NCBI GenBank assembly: GCA_030674155.1
Contig: CM060324.1
Location: forward strand, 55,714,310-55,778,309
Origin: Stramonita haemastoma
Lineage: Eukaryota > Mollusca > Gastropoda > Neogastropoda > Muricidae
Length of the DNA: 64,000 nt
Direction: 5' to 3'
This document shows, one piece after another, positions 50,970-63,963 of this stretch. The position numbers were made by a program, and so were the translations under genes. The notes beneath the pieces were generated by a model. The model made no database searches. It worked only from the letters and a program-made list of their open reading frames with translations, and was not told the origin of the DNA. Each line of letters starts with the position of its first letter. The first letter of the stretch is position 1.

Positions 50970-51170
50970 GATCTAGATCTAGCCTACAAAGCAAGAGCAG
51001 ATGGATCTAGATCTAGCCTACAAGGCAAGAGCAGATGGATCTAGATCTAGCCTACAAGGCAAGAGCAGATGGATCTAGATCTAGCCTACAAGGCAAGAGC
51101 AGATGGATCTAGATCTAACCTACAAGGCAAGAGCACATGGATCTAGATCTAGCCTACAAAGAAAGATCCT
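50970..51170. repeat. 34-bp minisatellite with GATCTAGATC palindrome
   Basis: Six units with starts 34 bp apart (50970, 51004, 51038, 51072, 51106, 51140), each GATCTAGATCTAGCCTACAA then GGCAAGAGCAGATG. The start is a perfect palindrome. Confidence 0.95.
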
Positions 51171-51973
51171 GTCTTCAATGTGTCTTACTGGGTGCGAAGT
51201 CCAATGCCTGGTCCTCTTCTGTGGTTGTTGCTCTGCATGAGGCTGCTGGCTGGCCTCAGCTGCTGACAAATCCCGACCTGAGAACAGCTTATGACCAGTC
51301 TAGCCTGCCAAGTTACCAGAATGGTTGTCCCTGTTCTATTCGTGCTGCATTCGCCACAGCTGGTACTCTTTTAAAAACCGTACACTGCCCCATGTTCCTA
51401 TCTAGAGAGTACCGGAAATTAACGTAGCATGGAGGACCCGAAATTAACTTAACATGGAGGTGTGACTACGGAGTTTATTCCCGAACCAGGAGAGTGGGAT
51501 ATCTGTGCATATTCTGAGTCATCACCCACATAGATCTGTAAACTTATGCTGATGAGGTAAGGATCGTTGTATATCGTCCCCCACAACATAATTATGAATT
51601 TATGTTTTGCTGACATGGTACGGTTCGGTTTGCACAACAGATGGTGGAGAGGAGGCCATTCAGATAGATTGGCTGATAAAACTAGTTCCTGAAGAGTGAT
51701 GAGATGGGAAGTGTTTGGTGGAGGGAAGGGCAGGGATGGATAACATTTATCTGTCCGTTTATCTCTTCTGCTGCCATATGTTGCTGCACGTGTGTGTGTG
51801 TTGGGGGGGGGGGGGGGGCAATTATATGCAGATGCATAGATGCATATGATAGCAGAGAGTAAGCCTATTAATATAAAGAAGTTTGTAAGCCCCGCTTTTC
51901 CCTAGGCCATGTATAGTGTGTATATGTTACACTGACAAAGGCGTTTCAGTCCTTAATAAAGCGATCAGTTTGA

Positions 51974-52035
<62 letters not shown>

Positions 52036-53040
52036 GCACACCTTTTCAGCACTACGCCTTGGCTGGGCACGGAAGACTTCGGTGTCTTCTTTTTCTTTCT
52101 TCATGGAACGCTCAGACAGCAAGTGATGTCTGTTATATGAGCATAAAACTAATGCGTAGCGCTGCCGTTATGTGCCTGACAAGTCTGGCCCAGCGCATCA
52201 GACTTCGACGTGGGAGAGAATGGTTATATCATATCAGGAAACTTAAGGCAGGATAATGGACCGAGAAGGCAGAAAACAGACGGGAAGGAGGTGACAGGAA
52301 GAAAAGGAACACTGCAGAAACAGCTGGGGATAAAAGAGGGAACTCCTAGCACAGATTTTCCAGAAGGTGGTGATGCTATTTATACTGACAGGACCCCGGC
52401 ATCCCCATGGGGGATTTCAGCGTTATCAAAGTTAGTTTCTTCCGTTTCAGTCCGAAACTTCAGGACCTGATAAGTCGAATTTGCTAGAAGGTTATTAAAG
52501 TGGCGCTCCGCCACGAAATGAGTCGCTTAGCACATTACCCAATTTTGCGCTAGGAGCCTTTAAAGGCAGGTGGGGGTCAAGTTGTCAATTTTGTGATTTT
52601 GATTGATTATTAAACTAGATCTGTTTATTTATCTTATAATGAAATATCAAGGATTCAAGGTATCATGTTTATTCCTTTTGCTTTTAAATGTGTTTTGAAA
52701 ATACCAAAGCACTCATTCTGACAACCTGTTACTAAAATAAACTTGCACGTTTCTCATTTTGTCACATCCTGCAGTCTATCATTTCAATTTGTAATAATGT
52801 TGCACAGAATTGTCCGATTTTCAATCTGTTTTTTGTATTTGATAGACAGTTTATTGCACATTAATAACATGTCAATAACTAAAAATTGACCTCATGTGCA
52901 CTCCGTCTCATTATGTGGTGGAGCGTCACATTTAGTTGTGATTCCTTTTTCTTTTTTCTTGTTTTTTTCTTTCTCTTGTCTGTCGTGCTCTCTTTTTCTT
53001 TCAAATTTCTTTTTTCTGCTTCCCAATGTGTTCATTCACC
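51171..53040. other. intergenic, no gene seen
   Basis: Unassigned sequence with a G-run (51804-51817) and a CA array (51977-52033). The 97-codon frame at 51137-51427 begins inside the 34-bp repeat and is not convincing. Confidence 0.55.
51977..52033. repeat. (CA)n microsatellite
   Basis: Uninterrupted CA repeat. Confidence 0.95.
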
Positions 53041-53052
53041 TGCCTGCCCCCC

Positions 53053-53083
<31 letters not shown>

Positions 53084-56000
53084 CTTGTTATGAACTTCTT
53101 GAAGACGGTATAGCTTATGGCTACCGTTTTGGAGGACTCATGGTAATGATCGGTCACGTTGGCAACTCCCCCTTTTTTTTTCTTTTTTTTTTTGGATCAG
53201 TGGTGGGTTTGGGTGTGTCAAAATATAGATGCTAGCTGAGTACGAGTTGAAAGCTTTGAACAGCTTACACAGTCTCCAGAGATATTTAAAAAAAAAAAAA
53301 AAACTCCCCACATACCCGCCTTTCTATTGACAGGATTTATTTGACTATTAACGAGAGTAACCAGTCATAGCGTCTTGGAAAACCATTGGAAAACTTTCCA
53401 TAGCAACTTGGAAAACCATTCATTACTGACATTATATAGACTGGACGTTTTATGTAGACCAATGCTGCCTCAACAGTTTAAGGCAGATAGATAAGATCTA
53501 CATGATTCTACTTGTAACGCCTGAAATTTGCTGTTGAATCACCACCACAGTCACGACTGTAGACTATAATCAGTCAACACTTGACGTGAAACAGCCTGCG
53601 GTTTGCAAGTCAAGAAGTAATAGCCACCATGTATTTCGAATAGTAAGTCAGTCTGTGTAATACCACGGAATATATGGGCAGATTCAATTGATTTCCAGAG
53701 GTTCCTTTGAGACCACACGATGACAGAAATCCGTGGGGATCTGTTTTTGCCCCAGGTACATGTGGAATAGCTGCCAAACATGTGTTGCGTAATGCGTACC
53801 GTTTAAGTTTGGCCCAGATCTATCTACCAGTCCCTTCTGCCAGCTTAGTTTTTATCATAAAGTAGCCTAGGGCCTATAAATTTTTAACTGAGGCATGCCA
53901 CTTCAGTGAAGTTTGACCTGCTCTGCCTAACAGTAGGTTAGCCACCTACGTGTACAGGGCACATATTGTGTATCAACAACGTAAATGAGGAGATCCAGCC
54001 TCTGTAAAGAGTATGTAAACTGAAATTTCAGATTGGAAGATTCAGTAGCAGCATTTAGTCAGCCAGGCAAAGAAAATTTAATTAGGAATCGGAGAAAACT
54101 GTCCTTAAGACCGGATTTTATATTTCAGATACACGTGTTAGGTCTGCCATTATGCTCTCCAATCAGCAGCTTGACTGTATGAATTTTTTTTTAACGGTCA
54201 CGTAGGCTCCTCCTACGCTGCCAAATTATGATGGTTAGATCATCGCAAACATTGAAATTATGACAGTCTTAAGTGAAAGCAGGGATAGATACCTCTGAAA
54301 GGATATGACAGTCTTAACTGAAAGCTGGGATATATACCACTGATTAGCCCTGATCTATGTGGTTTTGAAGACTTGGATATTGGATCTAGCCTACCCCATT
54401 TTACGAGTTGTTAATGCGGTCCTTCCACTTCGGTGAACATCCTTTACGATTGGCTGGGGGACACCAGGGATGTATTATACACGAGGAGCGACAGTGATAT
54501 TTTAACAGAGTGACATTTCTGATATGGGCTATATGATTGACAGGGACGTAAACAATATGGTTGGATTGGACATGAATGGAAACGAATCTCCTCAGCCTTC
54601 AGTTGCTGGACGTGTATTGATCTTTTTCAGAGCAAGACCAATTTGCTGATCAAGAGGCCTTGAAAAGGACAGATCGGTGATGGGACGGCCTGGAATAAAC
54701 AGAACTGGAGGCAGGCATTATGGAGGGGCAGCATAACGGACGAAGAAGTAACACTTTGATGACTGAATGCTGTGACTGCCAAAAGCAGGGATAGAACCGT
54801 TCGACTGCAGCTCAGCTTTTTCTAACAGGCTAATCAAAACTCAACACGCGGAAACAGATAGACTCATCGTCACACCAGTTTTCAGTCGAAAGAGGCATAA
54901 GCAACTTTGTGGCAGAATCAGAACAGGCTCTGACATTCAGGTCTTTTGACCTGACTGACAGATTAGCTTCACTGCATATGCAGTGGTGTAGGCCTAGACA
55001 GTTATTAATTTTGTCAGTTCGGGATGTCATTCTTAACGTGGCGCCCTCTGTGCATGTGAACAGCACATGGACGGACAAAAATGAGGACGGTGGAGATGCT
55101 CGTGGAAATAGGTGTAGCCTACAACTGGCTACATGAGTGTCTCATCATTCAGTCATCATTTGTTGCGGCAATATGCAAAGAATGTAGGCCATATCTCTGT
55201 GAATCGAACCGAAAATACCACGTACGTGGTTGTTTGCTGACAGACATTTTGAGAATGAACCGCATTCACATCTCTCTCTCTCTCTGTCTCTCTCTCTGTC
55301 TCTCGCTCATCACTTACGGATGATACATGTGTCTCTTGACTATTCACAACCTGTAAGATGGGCCTACACTGTATGACTCGATTTCCGGGGGGAAACAATT
55401 GAATAGTTAAATCTAGGCCTAGCCTAATGCAAAACATCCTGTTATAAGCTGAAGTCATTCTGCACATATGCTGTTCGTTTCCCTGCATAAAATAAATAAG
55501 AGACACCACTGCGCCAATGCTGCTATGCTGATGCTACATCGATTGTGATCATGCATTTTTCAGCCCATACACAGGGGACAGCAGGGTTGGAGCCGTCAAC
55601 AAACCAGACTTGTAAAACAGAACACAACATGGCAGAAAGTCATCATCGCTGCCATATTGATGCAATGGGTGACGTCAGTTGTCCGGCAACTACAAGACCT
55701 TGTCTGCAGCAAAAACACATTTGTCTCAAAACAGCTATAGGGTTTCTGACGATGCAAAGAATTTCATTTTGAATGAAGGAGAATGATAATGTCAAGTTGT
55801 TGGTTTTTTCCCCGGGTAGAGTCTACCAATTTAGTTTAATGATATTTAAGTTGGGGTTTCAGCGTGTGTGGTTTTATGCAAGATTCGTGTTTTTCGTGTG
55901 CCAAATTCCATGTTTTGTTTTTACTGTCCCCAATGGGGGTTTGAAATCTAACTAGCACCATGAAAATCAGTCGGCATTGGAACTATTTTTTCTCATTGGC

Positions 56001-57339
56001 TCTAAAACAGCAGCAACTAAGACAACAAAATCCCTTTGAGAATATTTGGCCATGGTTTTACGTACTTGAGATATGTTCAATCATGGAATATATTTTGCCT
56101 GGATTTACGTACTTTATAAAATCTTCGGTTTGCTGTACTTCATTCACACTGTCAGAAAGTGCTAACATATTATAGCGCTACCAGTCTCTGTCAGTAATGA
56201 TGGTGGATAACCTAGATTTTAAAAAAAAAACAAAAAAACCCACATTTGAATACTCAAACTACAAGCTCTTAAATCCCCGATTCTATGACGGGTTTCAATG
56301 TTTCGAACTCTGGTTTACAAATGAGGAGATACAAGCAACTGCTAGTCGCTTGAAACTATCAGTGGTCACACACAGAGATGGGTGCATCTCATGAAAGGAA
56401 GTGGTGTTTGCCTTTTCTTCGAGGTCAGAACGTTGTGCTCTGTCCTGATCTGGCGGTGGCTGAGGGCACGGATGTGGTGTCCTTAAATGGTTTTCATGTC
56501 ACTAACGAGATGAAGGCCTTCAACTGCGCGAACCTGGTCCAAACATAACTGGAAATTATTTTAAAATTTATTAATTGAAAAAAAATCCTTTTCCCTACCT
56601 GTAACCCGCTACTGGGAAACCAACCAGCTACTAACCCTTCCCTACGTATCACTCACTACTGGGTTTACAGAAGCATACAAATAGGCACTTGTATAGGGAA
56701 AGAGGGGTTCTCTCCCATAACGTAGGGATAGTGTTTTTCTGTGTTTTTTGTTTCAACACACATGAAAACACAACCCAAAGTAATCATGGCAACAATAAGA
56801 AATTTCATGAATAAAATATAGGTGAATACTGTGAACGCACGAGTACTCCCTAACTTTAGGGGGGTGGGGGGGGGGTTGTTGTTTTACCCGACTTGGGCAT
56901 TGACAGAGACAATATGAATTGTCAGATTTGGAATCAGTTGTCTTGTGATTTGCAGTCTGCGCATTGGCAGCCCACCTGGTGAAGGAAAAGAGGTCAGTTT
57001 TCACAGAAAGTTTCCAGACCCGGGGAGGAGCTCTTATCTCCGTTGAGCCTGTCCACTTTACAACATCAACCACTTTAACGACATAACTCACCGATTCCAG
57101 TCTCCACTTGCAGGATGTCTGTTCCTGGGAATTTTTTTTTCCTGACTCTGGGGCTAAGGTTGGTACCAACCAACTCCATTCCCTTGACAGTCTTTGGGAT
57201 GCGACCGTGATCAGCGGCCCTGTGTTCACGTGGAACGCTTGTGCAACATCTTGTGACAACTAATGTCTCTTCATAGAAGAGTAGGTCAGCTACTTAGACC
57301 AGTGGTATCAAGAACACGAACATACCTAGCATGCATCCT
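53041..57339. other. intergenic, no gene seen
   Basis: C-run with CA (53047-53083), A-run (53289-53303), CT patch (55269-55309) and a G-run (56862-56875). The longest frame, minus strand 56753-57259 (168 codons), has no recognisable motif and is crossed by the G-run. A CTCTG / TAGCCTA-rich character recurs but no family could be assigned. Confidence 0.5.
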
Positions 57340-57515
57340 GCTGTTGAGCGTTCCCCAGCTTAACGCTCTGGGGGGTCACCCAGAATCTGCACTCTTGACT
57401 CACTCATCCCACCTGGGAATCACTGTGAGATGGAAACGGCACACTGAATGAGAAATTTGCGTGTATGATTGTTTTCAAGTACCTCGCCATATAGGCAGCC
57501 ATACTCTGACTTCAG
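57340..57515. mobile_element. SINE-like interspersed repeat (family S3 distal part), copy 2
   Basis: Matches 45082-45262: TTCCCCAGCTTAACGCTCTG, CACCTGGGAATCACTGTGAG, TTTTCAAGTACCTCGCCATA. The two copies are nearly identical over about 165 bp. Confidence 0.75.
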
Positions 57516-58190
57516 AGGATTTTTTCTCTCCTTTAAAGGAGAGTGAAGGTTATGTTACGAGCTTGTCATGGCTGAGGGCAATCTCAACACAACATTTTAC
57601 AACATAACAATATTTCAGTGTAGGCCTTGGCACTTAGCTGACATCAAGAAGTGACGCAAGGTTTAGGCCTGGGCCAAAGAAATGCATCCTGTGACCTGGA
57701 GAGGACTGGACTTTGCTAGCTAGCTTCAGTTAAGTTAGTTTCTGACGCATGCCCTGAAAACTTCAGTGCAGCTAGCTCCCCATCAAAGTCCTGAAGGAGT
57801 TAGGGAAGAAGACAGTGCGAGGCACGCTGCTTTAGCACTCCTGTGTATGTATACCGTGGTTGTCGGCCGATACTTGTTGGCATTTAGACATAAACTGGAT
57901 TAAGAAGGGCATGTGGAGCCAGGCTGTGTACACTTTGCTAAGTTATGCTGTAGGCTACTAGGCCTGTAGCCTTGTGCTGGTGACTTTAAAAGCGCTTCAG
58001 ACCCAGCGTTCCACCACCCTCAGAGAGCAGTGGAGTACAGCTATACCAGTCCCCCACTAGCTGCGATTCATAAATGATTAGATTCCAATCGATAGTGTTG
58101 ATTTAATGCTCGTGTGTTACGTTATGGAACTTCAGTCCTTCACGGTGTTATGACTAATCAGTGGATTAGTAGTGTTGGGTATTTCAAGCC
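57516..58190. other. intergenic, no feature seen
   Basis: Unique sequence without open frames or recognised repeats. Confidence 0.5.
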
Positions 58191-58191
58191 T

Positions 58192-58378
<187 letters not shown>

Positions 58379-58574
58379 AACTTTCGTGTCCTTATCATGC
58401 CTAATGAAAAAGACATTTTTACAGGAGACCAAAAAATTTATTGACTATTATGTCATCTTCCTCCCCACCCATACTATTTGTCCATCCTGATGTAAACAGA
58501 AATATATAGTAGTTGTCTGTCATTAGATATTCAGGATGATTTACACCAACCATCAACTAACAATTTAAGGTGCC

Positions 58575-58960
58575 TATGGTAGGTTGGTGGTCAAGGGGTA
58601 ACACGCATGCCTAGAAAGTGAAAAGTGCAGGATCGATCCTAGTTTGAGTCTACAAGACCTTGAATGGTGGTGTGGGTGCTAGTCTTTCGGATGAGACGAT
58701 AAAGGTATGCTACAGGCATTCAATACACATTAAATGTGCCCGCTGCAACAACTAAGGGACTTGTCCCTTGCCCTTGTCTGACAAGAAAAGCCACTCCTCG
58801 TCATAGGAAACAAAGGCATATGCTGACAGAAAGATAAACCCAGGAAATGGTGCTACTGCTGTGGTGGCGACGGGACGCGCTTCCTGCAGGGAGAGCATCC
58901 TGCATTTCATACAGAGAAAATCTGCTGTAGCCTAGTGTAAAATTCAATTCAAAATACTAT
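58575..58960 (+). mobile_element. SINE family S2, full length
   Basis: Head GGTTGGTGGTCAAGGGGTAA (A box) and GCAGGATCGATCCTAG (B box), body TCTTTCGGATGAGACGATAA, tail GACGCGCTTCCTGCAGGGAG then CAGAGAAAATCTGCTG and an AT-rich end. Same family as 10148-10533. Confidence 0.8.
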
Positions 58961-59620
58961 ATTATCTCTAAAACGAGAAATAAGTTAAAAGTTGTATATC
59001 TGTGTACACATGGTGGTGAGTCATGCTGAAAGTTTGGCATGGTCAGTAAAAGTGAAACTATACTGTTGTTGAACCCTTCCGATTATCCGCTGTACCTTGA
59101 CGTGGTGGGAGGGCTCAGTAAGGGACGTGCGACAGTGCTTGTAGGCAGCCTAGGGCTACTAGACTATAGGTTGCGCTTTATTGCTTCGTGAAATAAACAG
59201 TGTAGCCTATGTCATTGGTCTTTGCCATCGGTGATAACTACATCTTTTGAACTGTCGGTTGACCTTTTTTTTTTTTTCCAGATTAAATTTTTAAAATCGG
59301 TGTTTTAAATTGTTCGTTACAGTTTAATGATTTGACCGATGTTCAATTTTCTAGTGTAAGTATTCTAAGAGATGGCTTTTTTTTTTTTTAAGCGCTATTC
59401 AATCAGTTACCACCTCATTATCTAGGCTCCATTGTACTTAATCGATTATATGATTTTAGCCGTGATTGTGCAGTATCACAAGCTATGTAGAGGGTATTTA
59501 TTGATTTTTTTTAAATAAAAAATTTTTTTGGGGGGGGGAGGGATGGTATCTGACGGAATACCCAATGAATAGATGGACATAGTCTATAAAATTTGGTTTA
59601 GGAGTAAATTTCGTTTGAAG

Positions 59621-59657
<37 letters not shown>

Positions 59658-60180
59658 TCTCTCTCTCTCTCTCTCTCTCTCTTTTCTCTCGTCTTCTCTT
59701 CTCTCTTCCTCCTTCCGTAGATGTTGAAGATGACTATGAGGATGACAATAACTGGAAGATATTGAGTGTTATTCTTGTTTCCTTGTAGAAATGGACATTG
59801 CAAAATGGCTAAAAAGGTTCTCTCCTATGATGTGTATTTTCCCCTGCTCTAAACATGCTTAGTAATAGTATAGTGGCCTGAAGCCGTAGTACAATAAAAC
59901 TTTTCCGTGTTCAGCGTTCTGGGTTTAACGATTTAGCTATAGTACACTATCAGTATTGATTCAGTAGGTTACACTGTACAGTCGTGTTCTGGCTAACGTT
60001 CGCAAAGGCCAGTACTAGCCATGGGTTAAACCGTTTTACGCTAAATATACTGGGCATTATTTATCATGGAGTGCAGGCTCCACTTGCAGACTGTCAATGA
60101 TAAGTATAGGAAGCCAGCCTCTGTAGGTAAACTACAAGCACTGTCGCAACCCTGAAGCCAAAACAGCGGAATAGTATAGT
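58961..60180. other. intergenic, no gene seen
   Basis: Contains TACCTTGACGTGGTGGGAGG near 59093, a phrase I associate with the 5' part of some invertebrate retroelements, but too little follows to call one. A C34-36 run with CT (59618-59690) and T-runs are present. Confidence 0.45.
59618..59710. repeat. poly-C then (CT)n
   Basis: About 35 C in a row followed by CT repeats. The length is unlikely to be exact. Confidence 0.9.
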
Positions 60181-60194
60181 ACCTCCGTGTTAAA

Positions 60195-60356
<162 letters not shown>

Positions 60357-60637
60357 AATTATTGCTCCATTCCACCCTCACCAGACCGGACAAAGGCAAC
60401 ACAATACATAGATCATCTAATAGATAGCCTATAGGCCTACTCTGTAGCCTAGGCCTAACTCTCGAATGCTTTTGTTCAATATTGTTAGGTGTAAGCCGGA
60501 TAGGATAGGACTGGTAACAGCCGCCGGCGGAAACAAATGAAAGCTGCTTGTATTGTTGCTTCCCCATCCGTATATGGTTAGACTCTGTACAGTTTCTGAA
60601 TATGCTAGTAGATGTGTGCCGTGTTACGTGATTGCCA

Positions 60638-60638
<1 letters not shown>

Positions 60639-60682
<44 letters not shown>

Positions 60683-60711
60683 CCTGCATAGTGCAGGTGT
60701 TCCGCCGTAAA

Positions 60712-60779
<68 letters not shown>

Positions 60780-60974
60780 TTTATTTCATTTATTTATTCT
60801 TTTATTTCGAGAATACTGGAATAAGCACTCGTGTGCTTTTTTTTTTTTACATCCAGTCTCCCTGTGTATGCAATTTTTGTCATCAGTTTTCACCGGCACA
60901 CAATGGATTGTGTACTCTCCCGGAAAGGGAAAGCGGAACGGGTTTTAACGGTGTGTGTGTGCGTGCGTGTGTGC

Positions 60975-61017
<43 letters not shown>

Positions 61018-61018
61018 A
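60639..61018. repeat. (TG)n arrays flanking a SINE fragment
   Basis: TG blocks at 60639-60680, 60715-60778 and 60948-61018 (with a CGCGCG core at 60973-60988). Confidence 0.95.
60781..60948 (-). mobile_element. SINE family S1 fragment
   Basis: TTTCGAGAATACTGGAATAA, TTACATCCAGTCTCCCTGTG, CACCGGCACACAATGG and AAGCGGAACGGGTTTTAAC. It lies between two TG arrays. Confidence 0.75.
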
Positions 61019-61023
61019 TTTAG

Positions 61024-61160
61024 ATCTAGATTCTTATATTCCGAGGATAAGCGCTCACGTGCTTTTTTGTCATGCAGTCCTCGTGTGCATACAACTTTAT
61101 CTGTTCCCACCGGCACACAATGGCCTACTTTTCTAAATGGTGGAAACGTGTGCGCAAGAA
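61024..61160 (-). mobile_element. SINE family S1 fragment, second copy in tandem
   Basis: TATTCCGAGGATAAGCGCTC, CAGTCCTCGTGTGCATAC, CCCACCGGCACACAATGGCC and GTGTGCGCAAGAACG. It also ends in a TG array (61197-61257). Confidence 0.7.
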
Positions 61161-61193
61161 CGTCTCAGTGTGTTACAGAGACAGCGTCACATC

Positions 61194-61257
<64 letters not shown>

Positions 61258-62040
61258 TTATGAGAATGACAAATAAACTGTTTGGTATGTGTATGGCTGT
61301 TTCATTGTAGTAAAAAAAAAAAGAAAAAAAGAAGTGCACACCAGCGAATGATTATAAATGTGTCCTTGGTGGATCCAGTGCACATGCGTGCACACGCGCA
61401 CACACAATCACTCACCACCACACCAACACACCACCACACACACACACACACACACACAACACACACAACACACACACACACACACACGTGCGATATTGTC
61501 TCTGTGACACAGGGACATCCTGTGCCCATCAGCACTCTCTCTCTTTCTCTCTCTCTCCCTCCCTCCCTTTAGGGCGGTCACGTGACAATAGGAAGCAGGT
61601 CGCCCTCTAGAAAACTATGGTAAATTCCCCCTGCTGAAATCAAAAGACCAGTTACTGGGCTCCCAACAGCTGTAGATACCACCCCTCAGTGCCCTGCTGA
61701 CTAGCAACATTTCCTGCTGGCAAAATAAAATCAGGCCATGTATGGTGACTCTCCAGTGTTTGCAGTAAGACTGGTCAGATCAAGCCAGCCACCATTCAAA
61801 CATCATCAAGCATTATGAGATCCCTTGCTATCTTCTGTCCTGACATATATGCAATACAGGAGAAATCCACCCATCCAGCTACCCCGAGACCAGAGGAGGG
61901 CACAGCAACATGAGCAGAAGTAGGCAGTTGTGTTCAACTGTCCCTTTGAACCAATACAAGCATCAATTTGTTGCCTGTATCATTCAACTTTTACTCTTAT
62001 CTACATGAAGATGCTTGCTCTCCACACAGCTTTTGACATG

Positions 62041-62114
<74 letters not shown>

Positions 62115-62127
62115 CCTAGTATCCTAT
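61161..62127. other. intergenic with microsatellites
   Basis: TG array 61197-61257, A-run 61312-61328, CA arrays 61430-61488 and 62041-62112, CT patch 61536-61568. No gene seen. Confidence 0.7.
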
Positions 62128-62345
62128 GGGGGGGACGGAATAGCCTAGTGGTCAGAACATTGCGCTCGCAATTTGATGACCCAGGTTCGAATCCCGTTGG
62201 ATGGGATTTTTCCTCTGGAGTTAACATCAGGGCTGACTCTACTCTCCCCAAAAGTCCTTGGGATGAGACTATAAACCGAGGCCCTGTGTGTGAACTCGTG
62301 CAGAACATCTTGCCACACATTAAATCCTGTTTGAGCTGCAGTTGA
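62128..62345 (+). mobile_element. SINE family S1, head and body (3' truncated)
   Basis: GGACGGAATAGCCTAGTGGT (A box), GACCCAGGTTCGAATCCCG (B box), GAGTTAACATCAGGGCTGAC, TCCTTGGGATGAGACTATAA, TTAAATCCTGTTTGAG. The best-preserved tRNA head of this family; the 3' half is missing. Confidence 0.85.
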
Positions 62346-63263
62346 ATTTTTTTTTTTTAACCTTGAGCATGCATTTTGAGGTTCAGGGTTAACAGAGGAC
62401 AGAAAAAGACCAAGGCTCCCCAACCACACAAAACTGCCAGCGCTCAACAACCCTAGGCCAGCCCAACCTTCCATAGAACAACGTCACAGAAAGGACCATG
62501 CACAGACAGACAGACAACCCTGAACAAAGCAGACCAGCAGACGACTCCCTTTGTATTTTATCCCTTTTATTGGATACAACACATAATTCCAGAAGAGCTG
62601 CGAAGCTGAAAGGAGACAGGGCTCAAGAAAAAGAAGACCAGAAGAGAAGAAAGAGACAAGTAGAGGAAACTTCAAACAACAGAGGGAGAGAGAGAGTTTT
62701 AATGCATGTTCAATCAGTCATATCCATCACAATAACAATAGGAAAACAAAGATGCCCTATTCAGTATTCCCGAGACTAGGCATGTGACTATAACGTTGCA
62801 GTTGGTGACAGGAAAAAGTCCCTTAAAATCTTATCTAACATAAAAACAAAACAAAACCCGACCAAGGCTATATGCAACTGCATGCATGAGAAAAAAAGAA
62901 AGAGAAAAACATCCCCTTATCACCCCCTTTCCCCCAAACAAAACTGTTTAAAGTATGGCCCCAAAGACTTCTTGAACAATGGAGTTAAATTTGAGCTAGA
63001 GACTAGTTTTAAAACAGATTACCACCACCACAGCCGCCATCATCAACTTAAAAGCAGCAACAACAACCCCCCCCCCCCCCCCCAATAAAACCAAAACAAA
63101 ACAAGCAAAACAAAACAACAATCAGCAACAACAAAAAACAAACCCAAAGGAAAAGAAATACGGGTTTTCTTCTTCTTCCCCATCATCATCATAAACATCA
63201 TCGTCGTCGTCATCATCATCACCATCATCATCTTCTTCTTAATTCTTCATCTTCTTTGTGATT
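62346..63263. other. intergenic, no gene seen
   Basis: Unassigned A-rich sequence with a C-run (63067-63083) and a CAT/CGT trinucleotide stretch (63180-63240). Confidence 0.55.
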
Positions 63264-63562
63264 CTGGGGGCGGGATAGCTCAGTGGTCATTGCGCTTGCT
63301 TTCCCTAAGTCAATGTTAAGCAGCGTCGAGCGTGGTTATCAGTTGGATGGGTGACCCTTTGCGCGCCTTGGCTTCGGTACAGTCCCCCCAGTTCACCCAG
63401 CTGTAAATGGGTACCTGCCCTCTTTAGGGTCAGGGAAGGTAAAGCAGCCAGGGAGAGGAGAAGGGCACCGCCCTCAATATGCTGGCCCCTAGAGAAGCTG
63501 AGGTCTGTGATGCCTCGCTTCCCAACGACCGCCTAGGTTATGGGACACCTTTACCTTTACCT
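63264..63562 (+). mobile_element. SINE family S4 with chimeric tRNA-5S rRNA head
   Basis: GGGGGCGGGATAGCTCAGTG is a tRNA-like A box. About 35 bp later TGTTAAGCAGCGTCGAGCG and GTTGGATGGGTGACCC correspond to 5S rRNA internal promoter sequence (5S has GTTAAGCAACGTCG and TTGGATGGGTGACC). The body follows (AATGGGTACCTGCCC, AGGGTCAGGGAAGGTAAA), then a (CCTTTA)3-type tail, CACCTTTACCTTTACC. Confidence 0.8.
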
Positions 63563-63568
63563 TAGTGA

Positions 63569-63660
63569 TTCTTTCTTCTTCTTCTTCTTCTTCTTCTTCT
63601 TCTTCTTCTTCTTCTTCTTCTCTTCTTCTTAATTCCTCTTCTTCTTTGCATTCTTCTTCT
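63569..63660. repeat. (TTC)n microsatellite
   Basis: TTC/CTT trinucleotides, slightly interrupted; another CTC/TTC patch is at 63862-63905. Confidence 0.95.
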
Positions 63661-63960
63661 TGATGGCTTACACAGTTTATTCTGGCAAAACTTGTGTGCC
63701 ACCATTAGACATAAAGATAGCTGAGCATCAAGTTTGGAGCTTTTGTCGTGCTCCATCAATGGAAACAGTCATACACAGTAAGCAAATGCAATGACAGAAA
63801 AAAATAGTTCGCAATCCTAGTTTTTTTTATTATCATGATCACCACCATGATCATGATCACGACCTCCTCCTCCTCCTCCTTTTTCTTCTTCTTCTTTCTT
63901 CTCCTCTAACATCACTGATGCTATCCCCCCCAACGCCCACCCCTATGGGTTTATATAAAC
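63661..63960. other. unassigned, with a GATCATGATCAC patch
   Basis: No gene. Near 63834-63863 a short array of ATGATCAC palindrome-like words precedes the CTC repeat. Confidence 0.5.
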
Positions 63961-63963
63961 AAC

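Noticed and set aside
50608..50994. 128-codon minus-strand frame
   Set aside because: No family recognised; compositionally like random sequence and abutting a young minisatellite.
56753..57259. 168-codon minus-strand frame as a second gene
   Set aside because: No recognised domain, no convincing neighbouring exons, and it crosses a G-run where length is unsure.
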